DNA from: Agromyces hippuratus
Lineage (GTDB): Bacteria; Actinomycetota; Actinomycetes; Actinomycetales; Microbacteriaceae
Assembly: GCF_013410355.1 (NCBI RefSeq)
Contig: NZ_JACCFI010000001.1
Location: 992,001-1,056,000 of the forward strand
Direction of reading: 5' to 3'
DNA length: 64,000 nt
Shown piece by piece: positions 10,981 through 21,300 of the stretch; the first letter of the stretch is position 1, and each line of letters starts with the position of its first letter. The position numbers were made by a program, and so were the translations under genes. The notes beneath the pieces are model-generated. The model was not told the DNA's origin, searched no databases, and saw only the letters and a program-made list of their open reading frames with translations.

Positions 10981-11265
10981 ATGTCGCTCGTGCAGGAGTA
11001 CGTCGAGCTGTGGACCAGCGACGACGGCCGCCCCGAGCGACTGGTGTGGCGGGCGCGTCGGTTCCGGGTGAGCGATACGCCGACGACCCTCGTGGGCCCG
11101 TGCGACTGGTGGACTCCGGTGGCTCGCTACGACGTGTCACCCGGGCGCCCCCCGCTGCAGATCACCGGTTGGCGATTCCAGGCGAGCGCAGACGACGGCG
11201 AGACGCACGTGTTCGACGTGCGCCGCCGCGACGACCGCTGGGAGCTCGTGCGCGTCTTCGACTGA
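10981..11265 (+). CDS. Small DUF6504-like protein, probably SOS-regulated
   Basis: 94 residues from ATG 10981 (an in-frame GTG at 10975 is possible); GAGGTG lies just upstream. The pattern RLVWRARRFRVSDTP ... WW ... RYDV and the C-terminal FDVRRRDDRWELVRVFD resemble DUF6504. That family is often encoded beside Y-family polymerase (ImuB/DinB-like) and dnaE2 genes of the mutagenic SOS response. No polymerase gene is next to it here. The SOS box upstream fits a damage-inducible accessory role, but the family assignment rests on pattern and is moderate. The gene converges on the BenE-like transporter with no gap. Confidence 0.55.
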   Translation: MSLVQEYVELWTSDDGRPERLVWRARRFRVSDTPTTLVGPCDWWTPVARYDVSPGRPPLQITGWRFQASADDGETHVFDVRRRDDRWELVRVFD

Positions 11266-12523
11266 CTACGCGGGTTCCGTGTCTCGATCGTGCTCGCCGT
11301 CGCCTGAGTGCGGCGCTGCGGCCGCTGAGGCGGGTGCCGTCGCGACTGGGGCGGACCCGTCACGCCCCAACCAGAGCATGAGCACCCCGCCCACGACGAG
11401 ACCCCAGAATGCGGAACCGATGCCGACCACGGCGACCCCTGACGCGGTCACGAGGAACGTGCCGATCGCCGTGATGCGCTGACGCGGGTCTTCGAGCGCG
11501 CCGGTCAACGCGGTGACCATGGCGCCGAGCAGTGCGAGTCCTGCGACGGCGGTGATGATGATCGGCGGCGACGCCTGAACCACGGCGGCGGCGAGACCTG
11601 CGCCGGCTCCCAGCACGAGGTAGACGATGCCCGAGGTGAACGTCGCGACCCAGCGCCTGCGCGGGTCGGGGTTCGACTCGGGGCTCGCCATGATCGCCGC
11701 GGTGATCGCGGCGAGGTTCAGCGCGTGGCCGCCGGCGAACGCCGCGCCGACCGAGGCGGCTCCCGAGGCGATGAGCACCGGCCTCGGTGCCAGGCGATAG
11801 CCGAACGTCGACATCACGGCGAAGCCCGGCACGTTCTGCCCGGCCATCGTCACGATGAAGAGCGGGAGGCCGAGGCTCACGATCACGAACGGGTCGAAGA
11901 CGGGAGCCACGAACTGCAGCTGCGGTCGCACGGCCTCACTCGCGATCACCGCGGGCCCCGCGAGCACGGCGATGCCGATCACCGCGACGAGCATCGCCGC
12001 GGGCACCGCCCAGCGCGGAGCGAGGCGCGCGAGGAGCAGCCACACGAGCACCATGGGCACCGCGATCGCCGGCTGCTCGACCGCCGCGAACACCGGTGCG
12101 ACGCAGATCGGGAAGAGGATGCCGGCGAGCATCGCGCTCGCGATCGGCTTCGGGATGCTCGTGATCGCCCTGCCGAGCGCGGGCCAGAGGCCGGCGAGCA
12201 CGATGAGCACGCCGCACACGATGAACGCGCCGATCGCGGCGGCGAACTGCTGCGTGGTCGCTGCCGCGGCGACGAGGAGCGCCGCACCGGGCGTGGACCA
12301 GGCGAACGACACCGGCATGCGCGTGACGAGCGGCAGCACGATGCAGAGGAGACCCGTCGCGATGCAGAGGGCGAACAGCCCCGAGGCTGCCTGCGTCTCG
12401 GTCGCACCGACGGCGACGAGCCCCGCGATCACCAGGGCGAACGAGCTCGCGAATCCGGTGATGGCCGCGATGACGCCCGCGACGACGGTGTGGAAGATGG
12501 GCGGCGCTCGCTCTCGGCCCGGG

Positions 12524-13801
<1,278 letters not shown>

Positions 13802-13890
13802 CGAAACCCTCCCTGTCGACGAATCTGTTCCGAGCCTAGCCCGAGATCGGGCCGATCGAGGGTAGCGCGCGGGATTCGACACGCTCGGTC

Positions 13891-13907
13891 GTTCGCGGGA
13901 CGCGAAC
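13891..13907. promoter_or_regulatory. ClgR-like palindrome upstream of clpX
   Basis: GTTCGCGGGACGCGAAC is a perfect 6-5-6 palindrome, 90 nt upstream of clpX. Its arms match the CGC-N5-GCG core recognised by ClgR, the activator of clp genes in actinobacteria. The spacer does not follow the corynebacterial consensus, so the call is tentative. Confidence 0.45.
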
Positions 13908-13915
13908 CGGGACGT

Positions 13916-14671
13916 TCAGTCGAGGAGGTGGCGGAGGTAGCGACGCGGATCGTCGAGGTACCCGCGCCAGTGGGCGACGAGTTCGAGCTCCTCCCAGCTC
14001 GTCTCGCGGATGCCCCACTCCCCCAGTTCCAGGATCGTGGCACCCGGCACGGATGCCAGCACCGGCGAGTGGGTCGCGCAGATGATCTGGGTGCCGCGGG
14101 CGACCATGCGGTCGAGGCCTGCGATCCACCCGAGGATCGACGAGAACGAGAGCGCTGCCTCGGGCTCGTCGAGGCAGACGAGCCCGGCCCGGTAGCGCGG
14201 ATGGTTCAGCTTGTTGTCGAGCAGGTCGTTGAAGGACTCGCCGTGGCTGAGCGAGTGCAGGTGCCGATCGGGGCTGTCGGGCAGCGCTTCGAGGTAGCTG
14301 TAGTAGCCGTGCATCGTCTCGGAACGGAGGAAGAACCCCCACCGCTGCGCCGATGGACTGCGCTCGATGCGCAGCCACTCCGCGAGCGGCGACTCGCTCG
14401 GCCGCGTCGAAGTGCCGCCGTTGCTGCTGCCGCCCTCCGGCGGCAGCCCGTAGGCCATGGCGATGCCCTCGAGCAGCGTCGACTTGCCGCTGCCGTTCTC
14501 GCCCACCAGAAAGGTCAGGCCCGGCGAGAACTCGATGCCGCCGTCGCCGATCAGCTGATCGATCGCGGGAATGCTCGCCGGCCAGGCGACACGGTCGATC
14601 GCGGCATCCGGAGACAGCGAAACGCGGCGGATGGCGCGGCTGTCGTTCAGCCGGTCATCCGCCGCGTTCAC
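13916..14671 (-). CDS. AAA/ABC-type ATPase (COG3910-like)
   Basis: 251 residues from GTG 14671, 11 nt after clpP2. The Walker A GENGSGKST is at residues 57-65. A signature-like LSHGESF and the Walker B plus catalytic Glu CLDEPEAALS follow, and the H-loop is ICATHSPVL. These are the features of stand-alone ABC-class ATPases such as COG3910 (RecF/SMC-like head without a long coiled coil). There is no membrane partner. It sits in the clpP1-clpP2-ATPase-clpX order; co-transcription with clpP2 is likely because of the 11-nt gap. Its cellular role is not known. Confidence 0.8.
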   Translation of the reverse strand: MNAADDRLNDSRAIRRVSLSPDAAIDRVAWPASIPAIDQLIGDGGIEFSPGLTFLVGENGSGKSTLLEGIAMAYGLPPEGGSSNGGTSTRPSESPLAEWLRIERSPSAQRWGFFLRSETMHGYYSYLEALPDSPDRHLHSLSHGESFNDLLDNKLNHPRYRAGLVCLDEPEAALSFSSILGWIAGLDRMVARGTQIICATHSPVLASVPGATILELGEWGIRETSWEELELVAHWRGYLDDPRRYLRHLLD

Positions 14672-14682
14672 GGTGCCGCGAG

Positions 14683-15351
14683 CTATCGCGTGATCGCCGG
14701 AAGGCTCTTGCGCGAGCTGAGCACCTGGTCGATGAGACCGTACTCGAGCGCTTCGCTCGCCGACAGGATCTTGTCGCGGTCGATGTCGGTGTGCACCTGC
14801 TCGGGCGTGCGGTTCGAGTGACGCGACAGCGTCTCTTCGAGCCACGAGCGCATGCGCATGATCTCGGCGGCCTGGATCTCGATGTCGGACGCCTGGCCGT
14901 GACCCGCCTCGCCCATGGCGGGCTGGTGGATGAGCACTCGGGCGTTCGGCAGCGCGAGTCGCTTGCCCGGCGTGCCGGCTGCTGCGATCACCGCGGCGGC
15001 CGAGGCCGCCTGGCCGAGCACGACCGTCTGGATCTGCGGACGGATGTACTGCATCGTGTCGTAGATCGCGGTCATGGCCGTGAAGGAGCCACCGGGCGAG
15101 TTGATGTAGAGGATGATGTCGCGGTCGGGGTCCATCGACTCCAGCACGAGCAGCTGCGCCATGATGTCGTCGGCGGATGCGTCGTCGACCTGCACGCCGA
15201 GGAAGATGATGCGGTCCTCGAAGAGCTTGGCGTAGGGGTCTTGGCGCTTGTAGCCGTAGGCCGTGCGCTCCTCGAAGCTCGGCAGGATGTAGCGCGAGCC
15301 CGGTGCCTGAACGCCGTTGAAGGCGGTGCCACCGAAAGCAGGGATGTTCAT
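14683..15351 (-). CDS. clpP2: ATP-dependent Clp protease proteolytic subunit ClpP2
   Basis: 222 residues from ATG 15351. The serine-protease triad is visible: Ser117 in GQAASAAAV, His142 in VLIHQPA, and Asp in the TDIDRDKIL segment. The N-terminal ~35 residues are longer than in ClpP1, as expected for the ClpP2-type paralogue. Actinobacterial ClpP works as a mixed ClpP1-ClpP2 tetradecamer capped by ClpX or ClpC. It follows clpP1 by 27 nt and precedes the ATPase gene by 11 nt, so these three form one operon. Confidence 0.95.
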   Translation of the reverse strand: MNIPAFGGTAFNGVQAPGSRYILPSFEERTAYGYKRQDPYAKLFEDRIIFLGVQVDDASADDIMAQLLVLESMDPDRDIILYINSPGGSFTAMTAIYDTMQYIRPQIQTVVLGQAASAAAVIAAAGTPGKRLALPNARVLIHQPAMGEAGHGQASDIEIQAAEIMRMRSWLEETLSRHSNRTPEQVHTDIDRDKILSASEALEYGLIDQVLSSRKSLPAITR

Positions 15352-15378
15352 TCGCTCGTTCTCTCTTCTCTCGCGTGC

Positions 15379-15963
15379 CTACGCCTGGGTTCCGCCGCCG
15401 CCGGCAACGTCGAGTGCCGATTCGCGGATGTGGTCGACGAAGCCGTACTCGAGGGCCTCCTGCGCGTTGAACCAGCGGTCGCGGTCGCCGTCGGCGTTGA
15501 TCTGCTCGACGGTCTTGCCCGTCTGCGCCGCGGTGATCTCGGCGAGTCGCTTCTTCATGTCGAGGATGAGCTGCGCCTGCGTCTGGATGTCGCTCGCGGT
15601 GCCGCCGAAGCCGCCGTGCGGCTGGTGCAGCAGCACGCGGGCGTTGGGGGTGATGTACCGCTTGCCCTTGGTGCCGGCCGTCAGGAGCAGCTGCCCCATG
15701 GAGGCGGCCATGCCGATGCCGACGGTGACGATGTCGTTCGGCACGAACTGCATGGTGTCGTAGATCGCCATGCCGGCCGTGATCGAGCCACCGGGCGAGT
15801 TCACGTAGAGGTAGATGTCCTTCTTGGCATCTTCTGCCGCGAGCAGCAGCAGCTTCGCGGCGATCTCGTTCGCGTTCTCGTCGCGCACCTCGGAGCCAAG
15901 CCAGATGATGCGGTCCTTCAGCAGTCGATCGAAAACACCGGTGCCTGGTGTCGGTTCGGCCAT
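15379..15963 (-). CDS. clpP1: ATP-dependent Clp protease proteolytic subunit ClpP1
   Basis: 194 residues from ATG 15963, favoured by GGAG about 7 nt upstream; a GTG at 15993 would add ten residues. Active-site Ser88 lies in GMAASMGQ and His113 in LLHQPHGG; the handle helix DMKKRLAEI is present. It is the first gene of the clp operon and pairs with ClpP2 in the heteromeric peptidase. The region directly upstream (15964-16036) shows no clear ClgR box, unlike the clpX upstream region. Confidence 0.95.
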   Translation of the reverse strand: MAEPTPGTGVFDRLLKDRIIWLGSEVRDENANEIAAKLLLLAAEDAKKDIYLYVNSPGGSITAGMAIYDTMQFVPNDIVTVGIGMAASMGQLLLTAGTKGKRYITPNARVLLHQPHGGFGGTASDIQTQAQLILDMKKRLAEITAAQTGKTVEQINADGDRDRWFNAQEALEYGFVDHIRESALDVAGGGGTQA

Positions 15964-16036
15964 GTGTCGCTCCGTTTCCGTTGTCGCGTTCACTCGAATC
16001 TATCCGGTGCAACGCGCAGGAACGGGGCTGTTCGCC

Positions 16037-16519
16037 CTAGGCGGATGCCGCGAGCTCCGCAGCGTATGCGGCGAGCGACACCCGGTACCGCTGCAGGTGC
16101 GGGGCGAGAGCTGCGAGGGCCTCGGATGCCGCGAGCCGCGCGTCGCCCGCATCGACCCGTGCAAGGGCGCGGAACGCGACGACGGCGTCGCGCAGTTCTC
16201 CGGACTCGGGCTCGATCTCGTCGAGCATGGCGATCGCCTCGAGCGGGCGCCCGAGGTTGCGGATCGTCGATGCGAGCTGCACGTGCGCCTGAACGCGTTC
16301 GGAGCCCGAGAGCCCGCCCGCGATGGCCTGCCGGTAGAGCGGCTCCGCCTCGGCCTCGAGGCCTGCCGAGTCGCGAGCGCCGGCCTGCTCGAAGAGCGCG
16401 ATCGGGTCGCCCGCAGGGCGTTCCGCCGCGAGGGAGTCGATGCGGCGGATCACCTCGTGGTCGCCGAGTTCGTCGGCCGACGCCCACACCGCGTCGACCC
16501 GCTGCTGCCAGTCGCTCAT
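16037..16519 (-). CDS. Tetratricopeptide-repeat protein
   Basis: 160 residues from ATG 16519 with GGGAGG 9 nt upstream. The sequence is all-helical with TPR-like repeats such as AEAEPLYRQAIAGG, AHVQLASTIRNLGRPLEAIAML split across helices, and ELRDAVVAFRALARVDAG. There is no signal peptide or catalytic motif. Similar short TPR proteins are common in Microbacteriaceae with no assigned role; protein-protein interaction is the only safe inference. It lies between the tig terminator and clpP1, and may be transcribed with the clp genes (73-nt gap). Confidence 0.75.
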   Translation of the reverse strand: MSDWQQRVDAVWASADELGDHEVIRRIDSLAAERPAGDPIALFEQAGARDSAGLEAEAEPLYRQAIAGGLSGSERVQAHVQLASTIRNLGRPLEAIAMLDEIEPESGELRDAVVAFRALARVDAGDARLAASEALAALAPHLQRYRVSLAAYAAELAASA

Positions 16520-16543
16520 GCACGTACCTCCCGTGAATGCGGG

Positions 16544-16572
16544 AAGGGGCCGGGCGAAACGCCCGACCCCTT
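16544..16572 (-). terminator. tig terminator
   Basis: A 13-bp stem, AAGGGGCCGGGCG / CGCCCGACCCCTT with one mismatch and an AAA loop, begins 18 nt past the tig stop on the minus strand. Confidence 0.8.
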
Positions 16573-16590
16573 CACCGTTCGATCACCGAA

Positions 16591-18060
16591 TTACTCGGCG
16601 TCGGCCTTCTTCGTTGCGCGCTTCTTCGGCGCGGGCTTCTCAGCGGCGTCGGCGGCCTCGTCGGCAACGGCGGCCTTCTTCGGCGCGCGCTTCTTCGGCG
16701 CGGGCTTCTCGGCGGCCTCGGCCTCTTCGACGATCTCTTCGGCCTCGTCGACGACCTCTGCCTCGGCCTCAGCCTCGGCAGCGGCGACGGCGGTGAACTC
16801 GGAGAGGTCGACGGGCTTGCCCGCGGCATCCGACACCTTCGCCTTGCCGAGCGCGATCGCGAGCGCCTTGTTGCGCGCGACCTCGCCGACCATGGCGGGG
16901 ATCTGGCCGTTCTGGCTGAGGATCTGCACGAACTCGTTCGGGTCCATGCCGTACTGGGCTGCGCCCTGCACGAGGTACTGGGTCAGCTCGTCCTGGCTGA
17001 CCTGGACCTTCTCGGCCTCGGCGATCGTGTCGAGCAGGATCTGCGTCTTGAACGCCTTCTCGCTCGACTCGGCGACCTCTGCGCGGTGCTCGTCGTCTTC
17101 GAGGCGGTTCTCGTTCTCGAGGTGACGGTGCACCTCGTCGTCGATGACGGCCTGCGCGACGGGAACCTCGACGAGCTCGAGGAGCTTGTCGACGAGGAGG
17201 TCGCGGGCCTGGCTGCCCTGACCGAACGACTTGTTGCGCGCGACCTGCTCCTTGAGGCTGTCGGTGAGCTCGGCGAGCGTGTCGAACTCGCTCGCGATCT
17301 GCGCGAAGTCGTCGTCGGCTGCGGGGAGCTCGCGCTCCTTCACGGCGGAGACGGTGACGGTGATCTCGGCGGTCTCGCCCTCGTGGTCGCCGCCCAGGAG
17401 CTTCGACGCGAAGGTGGTGGTCTCGCCTGCGGAGAGCGTGTCGAGGGCCTCGTCGATGCCCTCGATCAGGTCGCCCGAGCCGAGCTCGTACGAGATGCCG
17501 CTGGCGGTGTCGACCTCGTTCTCGTCGATCTTGGCGACGAGGTCGAGCGTGACGAAGTCACCGGCCGTGGCGGGGCGGTCGACCGTGATGAGCGTGCCGA
17601 AGCGGCTGCGCAGGCGGTCGAGCTCTTCGGCGACCTCGTCGTCGGCGACCTCGACGGAGTCGACCGTGAGCTCGATGCCCTCGTAGGCGGGCAGCTCGAT
17701 CTCGGGGCGCACGTCGACCTCGATGGCGAGCAGCAGGTCGCCCGAGAAGTCCTTGTCGCTGGGCCACTCGACGATGTCGGCCTCGGGGCGACCGAGGGGG
17801 CGCAGCTCGTGCTCGGCGACGGCGGCGCGGTAGAACCCGTCGAGGCCCTCGTTGACGGCGTGCTCGAGCACGGCGCCCTTGCCGACGCGCTGGTCGACGA
17901 TGGGCGGCGGCACCTTGCCCTTGCGGAAACCGGGCACGTTGATCTGCTCGGCGATGTGCTCGTACGCGTGGGCGATGCTGGGCTTCAGCTCCTCGGGCGT
18001 CACCGAGATGGTGAGCTTGGCGCGAGTGGGGCTCAGCTTCTCAACCGAAGTGGTCGGCAT
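16591..18060 (-). CDS. tig: Trigger factor (ribosome-associated peptidyl-prolyl isomerase chaperone) with Lys-rich tail
   Basis: 489 residues from ATG 18060, with AGGAGAA 8 nt upstream. The N-terminal ribosome-binding domain has the signature NVPGFRKGKVP; the FKBP-type PPIase domain and the helical arm domain follow. It binds nascent chains at the exit tunnel. Trigger factors are usually 430-470 residues. The extra C-terminus here is an acidic Ala/Glu stretch followed by two copies of a basic unit (EKPAPKKRAPKKA and EKPAPKKRATKKA). The two copies are encoded by a direct DNA repeat of about 30 nt, which suggests a recent duplication within the tail. tRNA-Pro lies 49 nt upstream on the same strand. 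Confidence 0.95.
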   Translation of the reverse strand: MPTTSVEKLSPTRAKLTISVTPEELKPSIAHAYEHIAEQINVPGFRKGKVPPPIVDQRVGKGAVLEHAVNEGLDGFYRAAVAEHELRPLGRPEADIVEWPSDKDFSGDLLLAIEVDVRPEIELPAYEGIELTVDSVEVADDEVAEELDRLRSRFGTLITVDRPATAGDFVTLDLVAKIDENEVDTASGISYELGSGDLIEGIDEALDTLSAGETTTFASKLLGGDHEGETAEITVTVSAVKERELPAADDDFAQIASEFDTLAELTDSLKEQVARNKSFGQGSQARDLLVDKLLELVEVPVAQAVIDDEVHRHLENENRLEDDEHRAEVAESSEKAFKTQILLDTIAEAEKVQVSQDELTQYLVQGAAQYGMDPNEFVQILSQNGQIPAMVGEVARNKALAIALGKAKVSDAAGKPVDLSEFTAVAAAEAEAEAEVVDEAEEIVEEAEAAEKPAPKKRAPKKAAVADEAADAAEKPAPKKRATKKADAE

Positions 18061-18109
18061 GTGGAAGTTCTCCTGTTGTGTGGAAGTTCGTGTCGAGTCC
18101 TGGAACTCG

Positions 18110-18183
18110 TCGGGGCGACAGGATTCGAACCTGCGACCTCCCGCTCCCAAAGCGGGCGCTCTACCAAGCTGAGCTACGCCCCG
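18110..18183 (-). tRNA. tRNA-Pro (anticodon TGG)
   Basis: Full cloverleaf on the minus strand: acceptor CGGGGCG/CGCCCCG, D-arm GCTCAGCTTGGTAGAGC, anticodon loop TTTGGGA giving TGG, and T-arm GGTTCGAATCC. The discriminator is A and no CCA is encoded. Confidence 0.97.
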
Positions 18184-18364
18184 AGTCGCGACTCAACTCG
18201 TCGATTCAGCCGTGCGGGCATGCGGAAGCATGCGTCAGACGGATGGACCCCGGAAAGTCTACTGCACAGCGTGAGGCCCGTGCTGTGCATCCGGGGTTCG
18301 GGCGCCCGACACCGAGTTGTGGATGATCCACCGCTGGCGCTCACGACCATGGCAGAGTGTGGCC

Positions 18365-21300
18365 ATGCCCGAGCAGCCCGCCGATGCCCGCGACCTCCGA
18401 CGCTGGCCGTCAGACCCCGCGCAACTGATCGACACGACGCTCTGCCCCTCCTGCTTCAGCGCGCTGCGCAGCGCGGTGTGCGGCACCTGCGGACTCGACC
18501 TCTCGGTGCCCGCCGCGGGCGAGCTGCTCGCCGCCGGCCGCGCACTGCACGATCGCGAAGCCGACCGGCAGTCGCTCATCTCGACGATGCGCGAGGCGCA
18601 GACCTCCCGCGTTCGTCAGGCTGCGGCGAGCGTGACGGATGCCGCGGCGCATGCTGCTCCCGTTGCGGCGGCGACGCCGTCGCCCTCCCCCGCGATGGTT
18701 CCGGCCCAGGCGCCGCCGGTGCTGTCGGTGCCGGTACCAGTGCCGCCGACTCCGGCAGTGACTCCGACCCCGACCTCGATCCCCCAGCAGCTCCAGGCCT
18801 CTGCTCCGGCACCCGCGGGCGCGACCGCGCCGGTCGCCGCGCCTCGCTCCGGACGCTCGGGCGTGCAGGTGCTGCTCCTGACGCTCGGCGTCGTGCTCAT
18901 CTCCATCACGGCGATCGTGTTCCTCTTCGTCGCCTACCTCGTCGCGTCCCTCGAGGTGCGCTCGATCATCATCGCCGTGGCGAGCGTGCTCGTGCTCGGC
19001 GTCGCGTGGCTGCTCAGGGCCCGCCGCCTTCCCGGCACCGCCGAGGGCGTGGCATCCGTCGCCATCGTGCTGCTGCTGCTCGACGTGTGGATCGTGCGGG
19101 CCAACATGCTGTTCGGCACCGAGACCATCGGCACGTCGGCGTACCTCGGCGGCGCCCTGCTCGTCGTGGCTGCGGTGCTGGTCGGCGTGCGAGCGGCGAG
19201 CGGCATCCGCATCGCGGGCATCGCCGCGGCCGCGTTCGCTCCCGTCGGCGTGTTCCTGCTCGCCAGCGAGGCCGCGCCCGACGACCAGCTCAGCACCCCG
19301 TTCTGGGTCGGATTCCTCGCTGTCTCCCTCCTGGGGTCGGCGGCCGTGCTGCTGCCCGCCACGGTCGAGCGCACCATCGTGATGGCGGCAGGCTTCGTCG
19401 GCGGAGCGCTCGCCCTCCTCCCCGCCTACTGGGCGCTGCCCGAGGTGCCGTGGAGCCAGCTGTGGTGGTACCTCGTGGTGGCGGCCGCGTGGCTGCTCGC
19501 ACTGCTCGCGGTGCGACTGCGACACGGGCTCGGCACGGTCTGGGCAGTGATCGCGGCGCCCGCCTTCGGCCTGAGCCTCGCGCTGGCGCCGACCCTGGCG
19601 ATCTTCAGCGAACTCGGCAGCGAGGTCTCGCTCTGGCTCGCCCCGGCCGCCGCGGGTGCCGTCGCAGCAGTGTTCGCCGCCGGCACACGACTCGCGGGCC
19701 CGGTCGCACGGGATTCCCTCGCAGCGATGGTCGCGGCGATCGCCGTCGCCGCCTGCTCGGTGCTTCCCGGCGTGTTGCTCGGCCTCGGCGTCGTCTGGAC
19801 GAGGTTCGCCGGAAGCGTGCCGCCGTGGAATCTCGAGCTCGACGAGCAGCTGCGACCCGGCATCCCCGATCACGACCTCACCGCGGTGCTCGTGCCCGCC
19901 GTCGTCGCCGTCGGCGCGCTCGTCATCTCGGTGCTCGTGCGGAGCGGCCGGGCGCTGGCCGCGATCCCGACCGCTGCAGCCTTCGCGAGCGGCATCGCCG
20001 TCGCCTGCGTCGCCCCCGGCCCCGCGATCGCCGCCGTGCTGCTCCTCGTGCTCGCCGGCGGCGCGCTCGCCCTCGCCGCAATCCGGCATCGCCTCGAGGC
20101 ACCGGGCCTGCTCGCGGCCCTCGCGGTCGGCGGCAGCGCCAGTGCCGCCTTGGCGTGGTGGGTGGGCTACTCGAACGCGACGGTGTGGCCGTGGGTCGCG
20201 ACGATCGTGATCGCACTCGCGATCGTCGGCCGCGTCATCGCGCGCCGGGTCTGGCCTGCGGTCGCCGTACCGGCGGCCGGCGCGACGCACCTCGCTATCG
20301 CGTCGACGCTCTTCGTCTTCGCCGTGTTCTCCATCCCGTTCTGGCAGGCTCCCGACGACGTGCAGCTCATCGAGCCGTGGATGTGGCTCGCCGTCGCCTC
20401 CTCCGTGCTCCTCGTCGCCGCCGCTGTCGTGCGCTTCGGCAGCACGAGCGATCGCCTGTGCGCGGTGACGCCGCTGTTCGCGGCATCCGTGATCTCGATC
20501 TGCGCACTCGCCTTCGAGACGGATGCCTCGTGGCGCTGGGTGCCGGCGAGCATCTTCGTCATCGCCGGGGTGGTCTGGTTGCGCCTCGGCGTCCCCGAGG
20601 CACTGCGCGTCGCCTTCGCCGCGACGACTCCGCTCGCGCTCGCCTTCGTCTCCGTGGTCGTCGTCGACGAGGCGTTCGGGTGGGAGACCATCGGTATCGC
20701 CATCGCGGGCGCGGCCCTGCTCGGCGCGGCGCTGGCTCACGTGGTGCCCGAGCGCACGAGTCGTACCCGACTCGTCTGGGCCGTCGCCGCGGGCGTCGTC
20801 GGCGCGGTCGCGCTCGTCGCCGGCGTCACCGGCTCGTTCGGCTCCTCGGAGCTCTGGCTCGTGCTCCTGCTGCTGACCCCGGTGCCGATCGTGCTCGCCG
20901 CACTCGACGGAGATCCGATCGGCGGCGATTCGCCGGCCAGGCATCTCGGCTGGCTGAGCCTCGTGCTCGGGGTCACGACGGTCTGGGTGCGGCTCTCCGG
21001 CTCGGGCGTCGGCGATGTCGAGGCCTACACGCTGCCGCTCGCCGCCGCCCTCGCCGCCACCGGCGGGCTGATCACGTGGCGTCGCACGAGCGGCGCCGCT
21101 CCCGCTCAGGGCCGCACGGCGCTGTTCGCGACCGCTGCCGCCGTCGCCGTGCTCCCGAGCATCGGCACGGCGGGCGTTGCCGAGCTGCGGGCCCTGCTGC
21201 TCGTGTCGATCGGCATCGTCTTGGCGGTCGCCGCGGTGTTCCTGCCCGAAGTCGCGCGCGGGGTGCCCGTGCGGCTGCTCGGCGTGCTCACCGGCTGGGT

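Noticed and set aside
18318..18330. DnaA-box-like or operator sequence GTGGATGATCCAC
   Set aside because: A perfect 6-1-6 palindrome, but not TTATCCACA-like, single, and short enough to occur by chance; noted only with the downstream gene.
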